A DNA stretch of 64,000 nt from Toxotes chatareus. Its lineage: Eukaryota; Chordata; Actinopteri; Toxotidae. The stretch spans positions 4,488,001 through 4,552,000 of the forward strand of contig CM028895.1 of NCBI GenBank assembly GCA_016801885.1. Reading direction: 5' to 3'. Below, piece by piece: positions 50,524 through 61,739 of the stretch; position 1 is the first letter of the stretch; each line of letters opens with the position of its first letter. Made by a program: the position numbers and the translations under genes. The notes beneath the pieces are model-generated. The model was given only the letters and a program-made list of their open reading frames with translations. It ran no database searches and had not been told where the DNA came from.

Positions 50524-53500
50524 GGGAAGGGAAGCAGGAATAGACTACACAGGACCTTGAAATTAATGTGGTCCCTCTGGCTTTGGGCATCAGAAATGCT
50601 CCTGTGTGAATGGCTATTGTATGGAGGGATGTATGGTCTTGATCTTTTAGGTGCTTAAAGTCTAATAGCCATCACACACACACACACACCTCCTGTGCCG
50701 ACTGCACTATAAAGCCGGCAGCTGCAGCAGGAAGAAAAAAAAACATTCAACTACCTCCTCAAATACAATAGCGCTCTTTGATTCTCAACATGCACTCTCC
50801 GTTTTTTCTTTTCTGAATGTAGCTACAATCCCTGTCTTCTCACCAGCCTCAGCAGACACAGCACGAAAATCATACACGCACTACAACCGGTGAACTAATG
50901 ATCATCAAGGTCTAAAAATGACAATGACAAAAGCGTCTGCACCTGCATTAACTGATCAAGCTGAATTACAGGATCCGCGGCATTAAAACAGCCTCATTAG
51001 TGGGACCTATGTATAGGTGCCAAATCCAGTGTCAAGGACACACTCTTCAAGTAAACACCCATGGGATATTGTCCTACAGTGAAATCTACAGAAAGGACCT
51101 GAACTTTTAATCACATAAAGTCAGTTCACGTCCCTCCAATCAAAACTGACTACTCACAGACACTGTCCACAGCCTCCTTCAGTTTTTAAACACATCTGCC
51201 AAAATCCTTAAAAATGGTTTTAATGGTGGACTCAGTAGCACCGATGTGAAGTAATTACATACACACTCATACACATGTGTCATTTTCCTGTCATGATTCA
51301 GGCACAAACCAGTAAATAACTATTCACATGAGAAAATGTGTGTTTGAATAATAGATTTCATATTCATTGAGAGTAAGGGGCCACTGAGCGTAAGCTACAC
51401 ACGATAAATAAGTACAGATGAATAATTCAAATAAATGGAAGGTAATTATCCTGCTCTAAGTATCAACCTGTGATTCAACGTCAGCACGAGACAACAGAGA
51501 TGAGAGGGGTTTTCCAGAGTCAACGAGGGACAATCAGCTGCTTTGTAGAGTGAGGCGAGGGAGAGGAGACTAAACACCAATAAACACTACTAATGAAGAG
51601 AGCCTCTTACACATGACATCTACTTTAAGAGTGTGTTTCTGTGTGTTTGAGTAGATTTCAGTTAGTGACGAGTCGCTAGGCTGCAGATGTACCGATGAAC
51701 ATAAAAAGGTTTGGGGAAGAGATGCTCCCTCTTTGTGGGGAGTCCCTGAACAAAACCCTCCTGAGCTGCAGAGGAGAGATGACGAGGATGAAAGGGAGGG
51801 CAGGACGGAGCGGGAGTCCACCATCACCTCTTTTGTTGTCCATCTGCTGCCTTAACCCGTTCCGCCATTCTCCTGACAAGCTTAAACCCCCCCCCCCCCC
51901 CACGTCCACCCTACACCCGTCACAGGTGTGAGTCTTGATACTTGAGTTTTCTAATTAAATTGAAGGCAACATGACAAAAGAGCATCTTCAAGTCAGGGAT
52001 GTACAGCAGTTGCAGTTTCCTCACTTTAAAACAAACACTGCTCGAACAACTTAAAAACAAAAACAGCCTTTTTTTTGCATCGACTAAAGTCATGAATCTG
52101 ACTGTAACAGTAGATTAAATAACATCTTCTTATCATCTACAATGTAAGTAATAAGCATGTCTATGCATTTTCTGATTTCTAAGAGTGACTTTCATCACAA
52201 TCCTTCAGTACTACCTCTGTGCTGCTGTCACTATTCAGGTTTTACACAACAGAAGCTGACTCTATAACCCAGGAACAGAGAAACCACACAAATATTTTGA
52301 AACCTAAAAATAAATTCATCCTGGACTGCTGCCTTTGTTTGGGTAAGGAAACATTTCTCACTTTGCTGGAGACCATCAGGACGCACAATCATCACACTTC
52401 TTTTAGTTCAAACACACATTTTATATGACAAACCTATAAAAATCAGACAAACCAACCAAGGAAATACTAACAAGAGCTTAGAAGAGATGTCTGATATTAG
52501 AAAGTGACCTTTAGGCTTTGATGTTAACTTGTTATTGATTTCATACTGAGTTTTTTTTTTTGGCTCTGTTCATTGCAGCTCTACTCTAAATAATACCATC
52601 TTAACGAGATCAACAGATCTTGCCAAAAAAAAAAAAAAAACATCAAACCACCCTCTCACACAGCAAAGGGCAAGAGGTTAAGGCTTTATTAGGATAAAAA
52701 TGTGATTGGGTTTAAAGGCACAGTATCCAGTATGATTTACGTTTAAGCTTTTTTGGACCTGTGCAGTGCCGACAAAATGCTTTTTTCTATTTTTTCCCCA
52801 TATTTTGTAAACACACTTTCACACTGTAATTGGTGAAAGACTAAGAGACATAAATACATATGTCAAAATAAGCATGCTGTAGAGGACAATAAAACAAAGT
52901 GACTTGCTTTATCTAAACCTTCAAATAATTTCACTTTCAAGTAAGAGACTGCACCTGTCGTGCGCTGTAAGCTGCAGTTTTTCATGTTACATCCTGGACA
53001 TGTACTTTCACTGTAGTGTGGTAAAACGCATATTGCGAGTAGCTTCAACTCATTCTACACACATTCCCATAGGATTTAAACCGGCAAGCATCTATAATTT
53101 TCCTCATATAAACGAACAGTTTAGCTTAATCTGACCTGTCAAGACCTCTGACCTACAGACCCTACACCATTGGTGTAGGGTCTGTAGGTGTAACACCAAC
53201 CACACTGCATTCACAAACAGGCCAATTTAAGAGCTGACAGCAACCAGTCTCACCTGACATCTTTTCTTGGCACGTAACACTGATAAAACCGTGTCATCCA
53301 CACCTCCTTATACTAATGTAAATCATGTGCTAACGTTTACGTGATGCCCAACCAAAAAAAAAAAAAAAAAAACCTCTGCAGAAAGCTACCGTTAGCATGT
53401 TAGCCTCTAGCTGCCTCTTAGCCGTCTCGGCTTCACGTCAAACACAGTGACAACTGTTGAACCGCCGTATATGAAAACATAGCGAATAAAGCGGCCGTGC

Positions 53501-53750
53501 CACTGCGGTTTAAGTAATGACAATTGTTGCTGTCAAGGTCTGTGTTAAAGGTCATAATTCATTTATGTTAAGCTAGCCTGCTAGCTGCAATATGAATGGG
53601 GGGAGGGTTGAGCTAGCCCACAGCATCCAGCAGCCTCTAATCAACCGTTACCAGGGAAAAACAACTCACCTGGTTATAGTGCACCCTGAACGGTTTCAGG
53701 TAGTCGGACTCTGTGCACGGAACGACTTCAATGTTGTTAATCTCCTCCAT
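37561..53750 (-). CDS. nudt14: nudt14, UDP-sugar diphosphatase (Nudix hydrolase), complete
   Basis: NUDT14 hydrolyses UDP-sugars, chiefly UDP-glucose, to UMP and sugar 1-phosphate using Mg2+ in the cytosol. Five exons (53750-53670, 45321-45278, 41111-41047, 39970-39676, 37810-37561) join to 244 codons plus stop. Landmarks in order are [45 protein letters not shown], an acidic/Ser-rich linker at about 84-109, the Nudix box at 125-148 ([20 protein letters not shown], then ECGY) with the metal-binding EE at 144-145, [29 protein letters not shown] and IPKTMGVIF. The order matches remembered human NUDT14 (222 residues); the excess is mainly the linker. The box deviates from consensus (Gln where Arg is usual, a shifted Glu), and human NUDT14 is also atypical there. 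All splice junctions are phase-consistent GT/AG. Confidence 0.95.
37811..39675 (-). other. nudt14 intron 4
   Basis: This 1,865-nt intron has a 182-bp-period tandem duplication at 39268-39621 close to the exon 4 donor. No additional exon was seen. Confidence 0.85.
39268..39621. repeat. Two-copy direct tandem duplication, period 182 bp
   Basis: The unit starting TTAGATCATTTGCCAAAAAA at 39268 repeats at 39450, and both units end TTTCTAAACTTAAACTT. Copy 2 lacks an ~11-bp internal TTAGGTATTGC-type repeat and differs in A-run length and a few bases. The copies are near identical otherwise, so the duplication is recent. It lies only 55 bp from exon 4. Confidence 0.9.
39676..39970 (-). CDS. nudt14: nudt14 exon 4: acidic linker and Nudix box
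   Basis: This 295-nt exon has acceptor CCACCAG and the slightly weak donor ACAG|GTTAGC. It encodes [13 protein letters not shown], a linker rich in Glu, Ser and Ala (about 84-109), GVTYELCAG and the Nudix box with EECGY, then KRITSY. It is GC-rich compared with its surroundings. Confidence 0.95.
39971..41046 (-). other. nudt14 intron 3
   Basis: This 1,076-nt intron contains the small CAGGG-ended element at 40434-40554. Nothing else is recognised. Confidence 0.85.
40434..40554. mobile_element. Short hAT-like MITE with 11-bp perfect TIRs (nudt14 intron 3)
   Basis: TCAGGGTTTCC (40434-40444) and GGAAACCCTGA (40544-40554) are perfect inverted repeats around 99 bp. A CAGGG start is common in hAT-type elements. 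The flanks show no convincing 8-bp duplication, so the class is tentative. Confidence 0.4.
41047..41111 (-). CDS. nudt14: nudt14 exon 3
   Basis: This 65-nt exon has acceptor TTTCCTCAG and donor CCAG|GTAAGT. It finishes Ser42 and encodes [18 protein letters not shown] then FRP, matching human VTVLLFNSS...LVLVKQFRP. It ends in phase 1. Confidence 0.94.
41112..45277 (-). other. nudt14 intron 2
   Basis: This 4,166-nt intron has scattered homopolymer runs (41431-41449 T). I see no exon, RNA gene or clear transposon in it. Confidence 0.8.
45278..45321 (-). CDS. nudt14: nudt14 exon 2
   Basis: This 44-nt exon has acceptor TTCACAG and donor ACAG|GTAAAA. It encodes [14 protein letters not shown] and the first two bases of Ser42. 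It was located from the conserved KSWDFM...THDS signature and is too small to stand out as an open frame. Confidence 0.93.
46365..46623. mobile_element. MITE-like element (nudt14 intron 1)
   Basis: AAAGGATAAGTC at 46365-46376 and GACTTATCCTTT at 46612-46623 are perfect 12-bp inverted repeats 235 bp apart. The interior is non-coding. A TTTAAAGGATAAG-type terminus is familiar from fish non-autonomous elements. Confidence 0.45.
46974..46997. repeat. Short hairpin, 10-bp arms, 4-nt loop
   Basis: ATAATAGAAC (46974-46983), TACT, then GTTCTATTAT (46988-46997). It is AT-rich and lies in nudt14 intron 1, so chance is possible. Confidence 0.8.
47345..47650 (+). repeat. Dispersed AT-rich repeat, copy d (nudt14 intron 1)
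   Basis: Ordered landmarks are GCTGCAACTTATATTTATTA, TTAATGAAATGTCAGAAAAC, GTCTAAAACACAAAGGTACT, CACATTTTAGAAACTAGGTC and GATCATCAAAATTGTTGACT. It has no coding potential. Confidence 0.5.
47988..48011 (+). repeat. (GA)n microsatellite
   Basis: A 24-nt GA run in nudt14 intron 1. Confidence 0.95.
49600..49870 (-). repeat. Dispersed AT-rich repeat, copy e, inverted (nudt14 intron 1)
   Basis: Landmarks are TTTTTAAGCAAAAATGCCAA, TTGCAGCTTTTCAAATGTGA, TCACAATTATCTGACATTTT and the closing CAGTTGCAGGCC. Together they give the inverse order of copy d. Confidence 0.5.
50269..50293 (+). repeat. (CA)n microsatellite
   Basis: CA run of 25 nt in nudt14 intron 1, about 150 bp from a GA-rich tract. Confidence 0.95.
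50446..50524 (+). repeat. GA-rich purine tract
   Basis: Mostly GA/GAGA repeats with a pure (GA)n core at about 50500-50522. It generates false Arg/Glu-rich frames and lies in nudt14 intron 1. Confidence 0.9.
51887..51901 (+). repeat. Poly(C) tract
   Basis: 15 consecutive C in nudt14 intron 1. Confidence 0.9.
53151..53189. repeat. Perfect palindrome, 19-bp arms, 1-nt centre
   Basis: ACCTACAGACCCTACACCA (53151-53169), one T, then its exact reverse complement (53171-53189). It lies in nudt14 intron 1, about 480 bp inside the gene. No second copy was noticed in the window. Confidence 0.95.
53670..53750 (-). CDS. nudt14: nudt14 exon 1, coding part
   Basis: This exon has 27 codons, [20 protein letters not shown] then FRVHYNQ, ending in phase 0 at CCAG|GTGAGT. 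It corresponds to the human MERIEG...YLRPLTLHYRQ start. The nearby plus-strand frame at 53592-53813 is its shadow. Confidence 0.9.
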
Positions 53751-54220
53751 AGTTTAGACTTGGAGCTGGGTTGGTGGCTCAGCGACGGTTGTCTGTCACC
53801 GCACACTAACTGACAGTGAAGGAATGTCTACGGAAGCCGGGAGAGGACATCGGACTCAACTGTGAGGATGGTACGTGAGGGGCAAAGAGCAACAGTAGGG
53901 ATGATAGTTAATTACTCAGAAGAAATGCGGAGCATTAATGCATTTTGCGGAACAACGGTGCTTGCACAGTCTTTTTTATGATATGGGGAAGCAAGTATTT
54001 ATAATCTTTTGAGAACAAATCGTTTTGAATTGAAGTAAATTCACCCTCTTTTTCATAAATCTTATTTGATAGGATCAATAAGAGTCTGAGGACTGAAAAG
54101 TTGAAAATAAAGTGAATGCAATGAGTGGGATTCTTTGGTTCTTTCAACATCACAGACCAGGAAGTGACACAAACAAGTATGTTAATGTACCAACAGTAAT
54201 AGTATTGTGTACAGTTTAAT

Positions 54221-54376
54221 GTCCACCCATCCATTATGTATAGTTGCCTGCCTTTGCTTTTCCTGGGGAGCTGGAGTCTGTCCCAGCTCGCACTAGCTGA
54301 GAGGGTGCACCTTGGACAGACCACTCTATCACAGAACTGACATCCACGCACACACACTCACATTTACACCTATGAG
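54221..54376 (+). repeat. Dispersed teleost repeat ('CCATCCATTAT ... ACACTCACATT' family)
   Basis: Ordered landmarks are CACCCATCCATTATGTATAG, GGAGCTGGAGTCTGTCCCAG, GGTGCACCTTGGACAGACCA and ACTCACATTTACACCTATGA. I remember these as a repeat found in very many copies across fish genomes. An open frame runs antisense through it but is not a gene. Confidence 0.65.
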
Positions 54377-54913
54377 GTCAGGCACATGTGGAAATGGAGG
54401 ACTTCGAGCTGGTTAAAGGCACCTTTGAGGTCCCAGTGGGTAAAGACAGACCCTGGTGTAGTGTGTGCTGCATCTCACTGTTGTGTTTTGGTGTTTTTAC
54501 CATCCCACTGATTGGCTTAGGGGAAGCACCAGTAGAAGGTCAAATAAAGGTGATGTTACTAATTGTCCCAGAGGAGGAGAGCATTATTCATCAAGGGCAT
54601 AATGTTTAGTGTTTTTGTATTATTCTGTATAAGAAGAGGCTAAATGTATTATATTATTATCATTATCTCCACCCTTTAGTGAAACTAATTGAAGATTTCT
54701 TTTAAGTCCAAATCTTTGAACAGTACACATAGTTTATAATGAAAGCCTTTTTTTTACAGAGGGAAAATCTGTGCTTTTAACTGATCTTCACAGTAATCAT
54801 CAGCAGATTTAAGAGTGTGAGATGCAGCTTAAACTGCTATTTTTTTTCCAAACAGCTATTTCCAAAGTCAAGAAGGCACTTTGCTCTCAGAACATCTGCA
54901 GGTTCAGAAAACC

Positions 54914-55038
54914 TTAAAGGAATAGTTACTGAACAGGCATACTGGACCTGGACTTGTCTGTATATTGACATATAACATGCTAGAAACATTTTTCTTTCAA
55001 CAAGCTAATTCTGCAAAATGTTAAAAATATTCCTTTAA
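54914..55038. mobile_element. Short MITE remnant with 11-bp TIRs
   Basis: TTAAAGGAATA at 54914-54924 and TATTCCTTTAA at 55028-55038 are perfect inverted repeats around 103 bp. The element resembles an internally deleted copy of the TTAAAGGAATA-type repeats. Confidence 0.4.
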
Positions 55039-57323
55039 CAACTAAGTTGTAATAATTTTTGTTTCAGTGGTTCAAATGTAGTGCTATAGCCACTGAATTA
55101 AAAAAAAAAAGCCTATCAGTCCGATCCTGTGTTTTGAGTTCAAGTGGTGGGAACCTTTAGACCAAAGACTGCACCTTTAAAAACCCTACGCAGCTTCATA
55201 TTATTTGACGCTTGATGAGAAGCCCAGCATCCTTGCCATGCTGCTGAGTAATGAATAAAAGGTTGGTGTGGGAGCTCTTTCTCACCAACCCTGCCATGAA
55301 GGGTGAGGCTGCATGATGTCACCCTCTCACATCAATAACAGCCTTATAATGGAAAACAATCTGCAGAGCTCCAATCTCGATGGGGCTGACTTCCTCCAAC
55401 AAATGAGCACCAGTCCACCGCCCACTACACAAGGACAGGACGTAACACTTTTTGCGAGCTGATTTACATCTAAATAAATACAGGCCTAGACGAAACAATG
55501 TGTGGACCCCAAAGAGGAACCGGCGTCTCTCTTTTGGGCACGTCCAATTTATATTGCCCAATCCGGCCAAGCTGCAGTGCACGATAAGACGGGAGGGACT
55601 GCTGAGTTGAAGCATTGTACAGGAGTCACCCTGCTCTGGTTTATTCTCAGAAAAGTGGACACAAAGAAATCACGGCAGGAGAATGAGGGGACAAAATGAC
55701 ACTGGCTAAAGAAGCAAGAAAAGTGAATAAGCATATCTGAATAATGTTCAAAGAAGTATCCATCATCATCTGCCATTAGTGTTTAAGAGATATGGGTTTT
55801 TTAAGGCTGAAGCTGAACAGGTCAGTATTACTGTATGTATCTAACATACACTGTTATTTTCAGATATAACATCAGAACCGTACATCAGAAAAAAGACAGT
55901 TTGTTTTCAAACAGAACACCGCATCCTACCTTCATTCCTAAGGATACTTCCTTATGGAAAGCAGTGCACGGTGACCTTTCCTTACACTCGATACTCTTAA
56001 GGGCCTCATTTTCAACATCACCCACAGAAAGGCCTCCAAAAATCTTATCAGCTTCTCAGCCCGGGTCCTGGGGTGCCCATAGCGTGTTAATCCCCTCCTT
56101 CCACGAACCTGCAAGCACTGGGTCCTGGCAGTCACGACCAATTACTGTCTGCAGGCGGCTGATGCAGGCCAGACTTCCCTGAGCTTAGTACAATGCCAAA
56201 CCTGGAGCCTCCCAAAGCCACCAAACTCTTTCTTTCTGTCTGTCTATGTAGTTCATCCTGCTCTGTCTTTCTATGGCTTAGTGTCTTTTATAACACACAT
56301 CCTCATACTGTTTAATTATGTCCATCTCACCTTCATGAAATCATAACGTTTATAGTAATTTTACCATTGACTCTCATATGCTCCCTTCTTGCCTTTTGGT
56401 ATTTACAATATCCATCTCAGTCTGTTCTTAGGCTTTAAATGCCTAGTAATCAAATCAACAGTACCCTACTTTCTATGGGATGTAAATATACTCCAATGCA
56501 CCATTTTGATGGTACTAATTTTTTTGAAACTTTCAGTTTCAGTGAAGTTTGGCGTTTTCTTGTGGAGATTGTGTTTCTTTGTATGATGTTCATGTTTCTT
56601 CATCAAGAAAAATGTATTTGTGGAGGAAATAGGCCAGAAACCCATTCACTGTTTTGTGTGAAGTTACTCACACGCTCGCAAAATAATGATACTGATTCAT
56701 AAAATAGAGATATACTGTAGATAGCCAGGTTGACTGGATACACGATGGGGTTTGGGGGCTTTAAAAACCTCTATAGATCATAACCTGAACCATAGTAGCC
56801 CATTTGTTGTTGTGGAAACTTTGGACTAACCCCTATTTTAAAAGGAAAAACTCTCCAGTGGTCTATCCATAGCATAGTTTATCAGTTAGGGTCAAGCAGG
56901 GATTTGGGCCAGGACCTCAGGGAATGCACTTAGCAAAGGTGGCTGCTGCCCCTCTGTTAGCAGGCTCAGGGTGTGGGTCAAGATGGCCGGTATCCACCAG
57001 CCCAGCAGTCTGGACGTTTAGCCGCCACTCGCCTGGTCCAGTAGACGCTCCTAAATCCTCCCATGCGAGCTTGGATTTCAAAATAGCGCCACATGTCAGA
57101 AGGGCACTTGGTATCTCATCACAGAAATCTGTATGTTGTGTGGTTAAGGTGTGTGAGGTGTTGATAGAGGATACATGGTGAAGACAGCAAAACATGACAC
57201 TGGCAAAACCGGGGTTATCAAGTTCCACATGAACTGACCAGGCACATGGTTTTCACATCATGGGACATTGCATTTCAACTATTTGAATATTTCAAACTTG
57301 AGACATGAACTTGAGTTTGATTT

Positions 57324-57800
57324 AAAGCTGCACTAATCAATATTTCTATATGAACAATGGATTAAATTACCCTGTACAATGTGAAAACCATTGCTGGTAG
57401 CATCAAACCCACAGAGAATCATCACCCGACTCTACAGTTCTACAGTTCACCCTAAACAAAAAATAACAAAAGCTCTGAAAACCCCACTGTACACCACCTG
57501 CTCAGCACCAAACAGCAAACAGATACACAGACACTCAGCTGGTGAACACAGCGGAACATTTAGCAGCTAAAGAGCCACATATTTCCCTCAGGATTTGGTG
57601 GGAACCAAAAGCGGAGGTGAAAAGAGAGAGAAAATTGTACTCACACAAAAACATGACTCCAAATGAACAATAATGTTTCTCTCTGCCAGCTGGATGTGCG
57701 AAGAGGCAACTGTTTGTTAATGAGTTCATCATATTCAGCTTTATAAAACCAGAATGTGTCACTGTTGTGTTTAATGCTTGTTGCTCTGCCCCCAAGTGGC
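57324..57800 (+). repeat. Dispersed repeat shared with 17870-18200, copy 2
   Basis: The element starts at TTTAAAGCTGCACTAATCAA and ends in CCAAGTGGCCA. It shares ordered segments with the copy in jag2 intron 2 (CTGCTCAGCACCAAACAGCA, AACATTTAGCAGCTAAAGAG, CAGGATTTGGTGGGAACCAA). The two copies are clearly diverged, so neither is recent. Confidence 0.55.
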
Positions 57801-60800
57801 CAAAAAAATTTGTTCATACAAGTTTGAGTCACAAGGAAGAAGATTTGAATTATCTCTAGACTGACTCTACTGAGACTTTACTTCCTAGGTGTGTTGCAGG
57901 TGTACGTCTCCTCCAAGCAGGGCCTTAAATCTTAAATGAGTGAATCCAATCTACGTTGAACTGTTTCCTGAAGAGAAAACCCCTTCTACTTTTCGACTCT
58001 CAAGGCTATTGTAATTGAAAACCTCCTCTGTCAGGCCCTTATATTTTTAGGAAAAGCTATTATTGTCCTGGTCCCTTGTTGCATGTGTGCCCCAGGATGT
58101 GTTCCCCCGAACAAGGTCAGAATTCCTGTTTTGTCATCATTATTCTACCAGAGAATAGGCACCTCACCCACAGTGCTCTCTGTTCGCTGGGGTTCCTGGT
58201 ACTTGTTTGTCTTCCATGGATACAAATAGACCCAAAATGGCATTCGGCTAAAGCTAAGTAAAGCCATTGTGGCAGAGAATAGGTGGATTCGGTCAAACTC
58301 AGCTGGAAGTTATGCTGAAGTCATTTGTTATGGGTAGACCTGGCTTTCAGGAGACATTAATTAATTACTTAATTAATACATTTAATTAATTTATCACTGA
58401 AGTCACTCAAGGTTAGTTGATGCTATAATATTACATGTACTATATACTATAATAGTACTAGTACATACACTATACATACACACATTCACATTATTTTTTA
58501 ATTAAGTGTATTTTATAGTGTCATACTACAGGCTTTGAACAGCGTGTTTCCATAGAACAAATCTGAGGGAACCCAAGTTAATACTTCTTTTGTATTTTCC
58601 TGCTGATGAGATGCAATATGTCCCCAAAAGAGTTTAAAGAAACCTCTGGACTGGATGCTTTCTGAGGCCGCTCGGTCCATTGAAGCTTGATAGTGTGGGA
58701 CAGCTGCTGCGGCTCCTCTGTCCCCCTGCTGAGAGGGAGCCTATTTTAACAAGCCAGACCTATTGTCTTTTCCCAAGAATGACCAGAGAATGTGGCAACT
58801 CCTTGGGTCACACACTCTTTATATGTGTGTGTGTTGGTGATTGGGGTGAGGGGTGTGGGACGTGGCTGTGTCCTTGTCATTCGCATCACTATGGGAGCAC
58901 ATGCCATCAGAGCTAATTACCTGCCTGAAGGGCCAATTAAGATGCCCTCTAATGCCCCCTAACAAGATAACCTCAGCTCCACAGAGGGCCTACAGTAGTG
59001 CAGGAAGACTGTGAATGGGAAGTGGGGAGGGTCTGTTGAACATAAGAGCATGATGGTAACACGAACAGTGATATTTGAAGTCAAAGGTGTGGGGACAGGG
59101 CTCCCACCGCCTCTGTTTCAGTCCTACAGAAGACACCTTCCACACGTCTGTCCTTAATTCTGGTCCATCCTGGTCATATGAGATTCATTTTAACCCCTAA
59201 TCCATCTCACAGCTGTCTCATGTGCTTCTTTAGACCTTTCTGACCAAATGAGATTATATGTTTGCATGGTTATACATAAAGTATTACATTAACTCTTATA
59301 TGTTTCCCTAAAGCTTTTTTCTGTTATTACATTGACACGGACGTTACATTGACTCAATTCCACTAGCTCCAGTGCACCATGGGACTACACCATTTCATTG
59401 TTATTCTCAGACTGTACCTCTTACTGACAGTATTATGTGTTGTGAATGCACAGTACTGCCTTGAGAATAGATTCATTGTGTTTTGGCTTCAATAAAAGCC
59501 TTCCCTGTGGACTTGCAGTAAAGTGTGACACTGTTGAAACTGTGCTGCCTTTATCTTTCTCTAACCATATGAGTGAAGCTGTCACAGCTGGACTCCGGCA
59601 TTACAGTTAGATAATCGTGATAAGACATGGCCGACTTGTTCTATGAACAAACATGGCCACCAAGGCCAAAGGAAGAGAAGGACAATGGAGGAGACTTACT
59701 GCAGAGTGGAGGTGTTGGCAGTCTGTCAGTACAGTCTCAGCAGTGGTTGTTGGTTTACTGCAAATGAGCTCTCTGTTTAACTTTGACCTTCTTTAAATAG
59801 GGACTGTGAATGAGACTCTGCTGATGAGTGTCTGCACATTCAGATGCTTAATTTGCTGCCCAAATATCTGGTTTAAATATTTGTTCATTAGGCGGCCGAA
59901 AACTCAGTTACAGTCCAAAAAGCCCTGACCAAACATTTTATTTTTCACTAACTGCACTATGGAGCATGGATACAACAGTTTTTCTTTTCTTTATGTATTG
60001 GGAGGCTTCATTCAACCAACTGAACATTTTTAATTAAAAACTAATGCAGATCCCAGAACAGAGCCTTGGGAGACCTCATATCATATTTAAATGGAAATAT
60101 AATGCGGCAGCTGTATCAGAACCATCATTTAGGATTTAGGTCTCTATTAAATATAAAAAATGTACTTTATTATCCACATTTAAACCAAGCAGGATGCTGC
60201 AGGTGCATTTAATATGTTTGTTAACAGTCAGTTTAAGTTGTTGTGCCTTGGATTCGGTTGTGCTGGTGTCTGTGTTATATAGATCCACCAAGAAATAGAA
60301 TCAGAACACGCCGGTTTAAAATGCTGAGAGTATGCTCTTCATTTCCCTTTCTTTCTTTCTGGAGCAGTTTCTTTCAAGTACCAGTGTTTCTGTGTCTGGC
60401 AGGTGGTTGTGATCCAGTTTTCTATCTTCCAAAACTAATCCCACCTCCCTCCTCCTCGCTGATGTGGGTGAACGACACTGATGAGGTTACTGAGGTGAAA
60501 TACTGCCCCTGTGTCTGAGGATAAACAAATTATAACCACGTCGCCTGAGGCCAAATGTTCCACTTTACAGAATTATGCCTTTGGTGTGGTGACAATGTGG
60601 TGCCACCTAATTTCATCTAAATCTCAATCAGCTGTTACATTCGTCACTCAGAGGGGAAAACTGTGTTTCATTGTACCTCTCATATGTGCTGATGCTTTTA
60701 AAGGATCTTTACTTTATTGGGCCACATATGTAAAAAACAAAAAAAACCCAAAAACTAAATTTAAAACTAACCAGTGTATAGTAAATGAACTGTGATGCGT

Positions 60801-61003
60801 TTTATTTCTTGTCACTTTTTGCAGTGAGGACTCTGCTTTAATTTGAGTATTTGTGTTCTGATTAATTTGGATCAGAAATGAGTTTTAAGGAATTGATTAT
60901 TTAATTATATTGCAGTTTTTGGTGTAATGGTTGAAATTTTTATTTAATATTTAGTTTTTTTTTACCTGAATTTGTATGAATTATATTTGTTATGTTGATG
61001 TTT

Positions 61004-61330
61004 GGTCCACCTCTCTGGTCCAATTTGAAATATCTCACCAGCTGTTGAATGGTTTGTTGGGAAATTTTTTGCGTCTCCCATGAATCCTTCTGACTTTGAT
61101 CCCCGACTTTTCAACAATCACCACCCTGAGGCTGACATTTAAGGTTTCGAGAGAAATGTCTCACTGTTGGACGTACTGTCATGAAATTTGTCAGGCATTC
61201 ATGTTCCCCCACAGGATGTGAGATAATTTCTCTCAAGTACTTTAATCAAAGTTCACTCCATTCAATTCATTTTCAGTCCGACCTGGCAAAATGCTAGTCT
61301 CACATTTTACACCCAGTATTTTCTACTGAG
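61004..61330 (+). repeat. Dispersed teleost repeat, 'GTTAGCAT' family, second copy
   Basis: The order of motifs (GAAATATCTCACCAGCTGTT, CATGAATCCTTCTGACTTTG, GAGAAATGTCTC, CATGAAATTTGTCAGGCATT) parallels the first half of the 25.8-kb copy. It is degenerate and non-coding. Confidence 0.55.
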
Positions 61331-61739
61331 GCTGAAATTACCCTGAAATTACAGTGATTACAGATGGAGACAACTACTGCTGTTTTCACCATAACAGATC
61401 ATTTACGAGCCTGTCTTACCCGGTGTAGGTGTGCGCATGATTTCCATGTAAAATCCTGTTACTGTAGAGAGAGCTTTGCCTAAAATGTTTTTTTTTTTTT
61501 TTTTTAAATCAGAAACAATGCTCCTGGAATCAGGTTTTTACTTTGCCAATGTTATGATCAGGTAATTACATTAGGATCAAGCTTTTTTTTTTCTTCTGAT
61601 GTATAAATGACAAAGACTCATCTAAATGACAAACTATTTACAAAAACAACTTGAAAATTCAATCACAAACACAAAATGAGACCATCTGAATTGAACTGGA
61701 GGGGGAAAATCAAACTCCTTATTTGTATTGTTGTATTAT

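Larger units (their letters stand above)
45322..53669 (-). other. nudt14 intron 1 (8.3 kb)
   Basis: This is the largest nudt14 intron. It contains a MITE-like element (46365-46623), two AT-rich dispersed repeats (47345-47650, 49600-49870), GA and CA microsatellites, a poly(C) tract at 51887-51901, a 10-bp hairpin (46974-46997) and a perfect 39-nt palindrome (53151-53189). No exon was found. Confidence 0.8.

Noticed and set aside
53592..53813. Plus-strand frame over nudt14 exon 1
   Set aside because: It is the antisense shadow of the nudt14 first exon.
54388..54609. 73-codon plus-strand frame with a hydrophobic middle, considered as a small membrane protein
   Set aside because: It starts just beyond a dispersed teleost repeat, is short, and no related protein is known to me. 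One hydrophobic stretch is not enough support.
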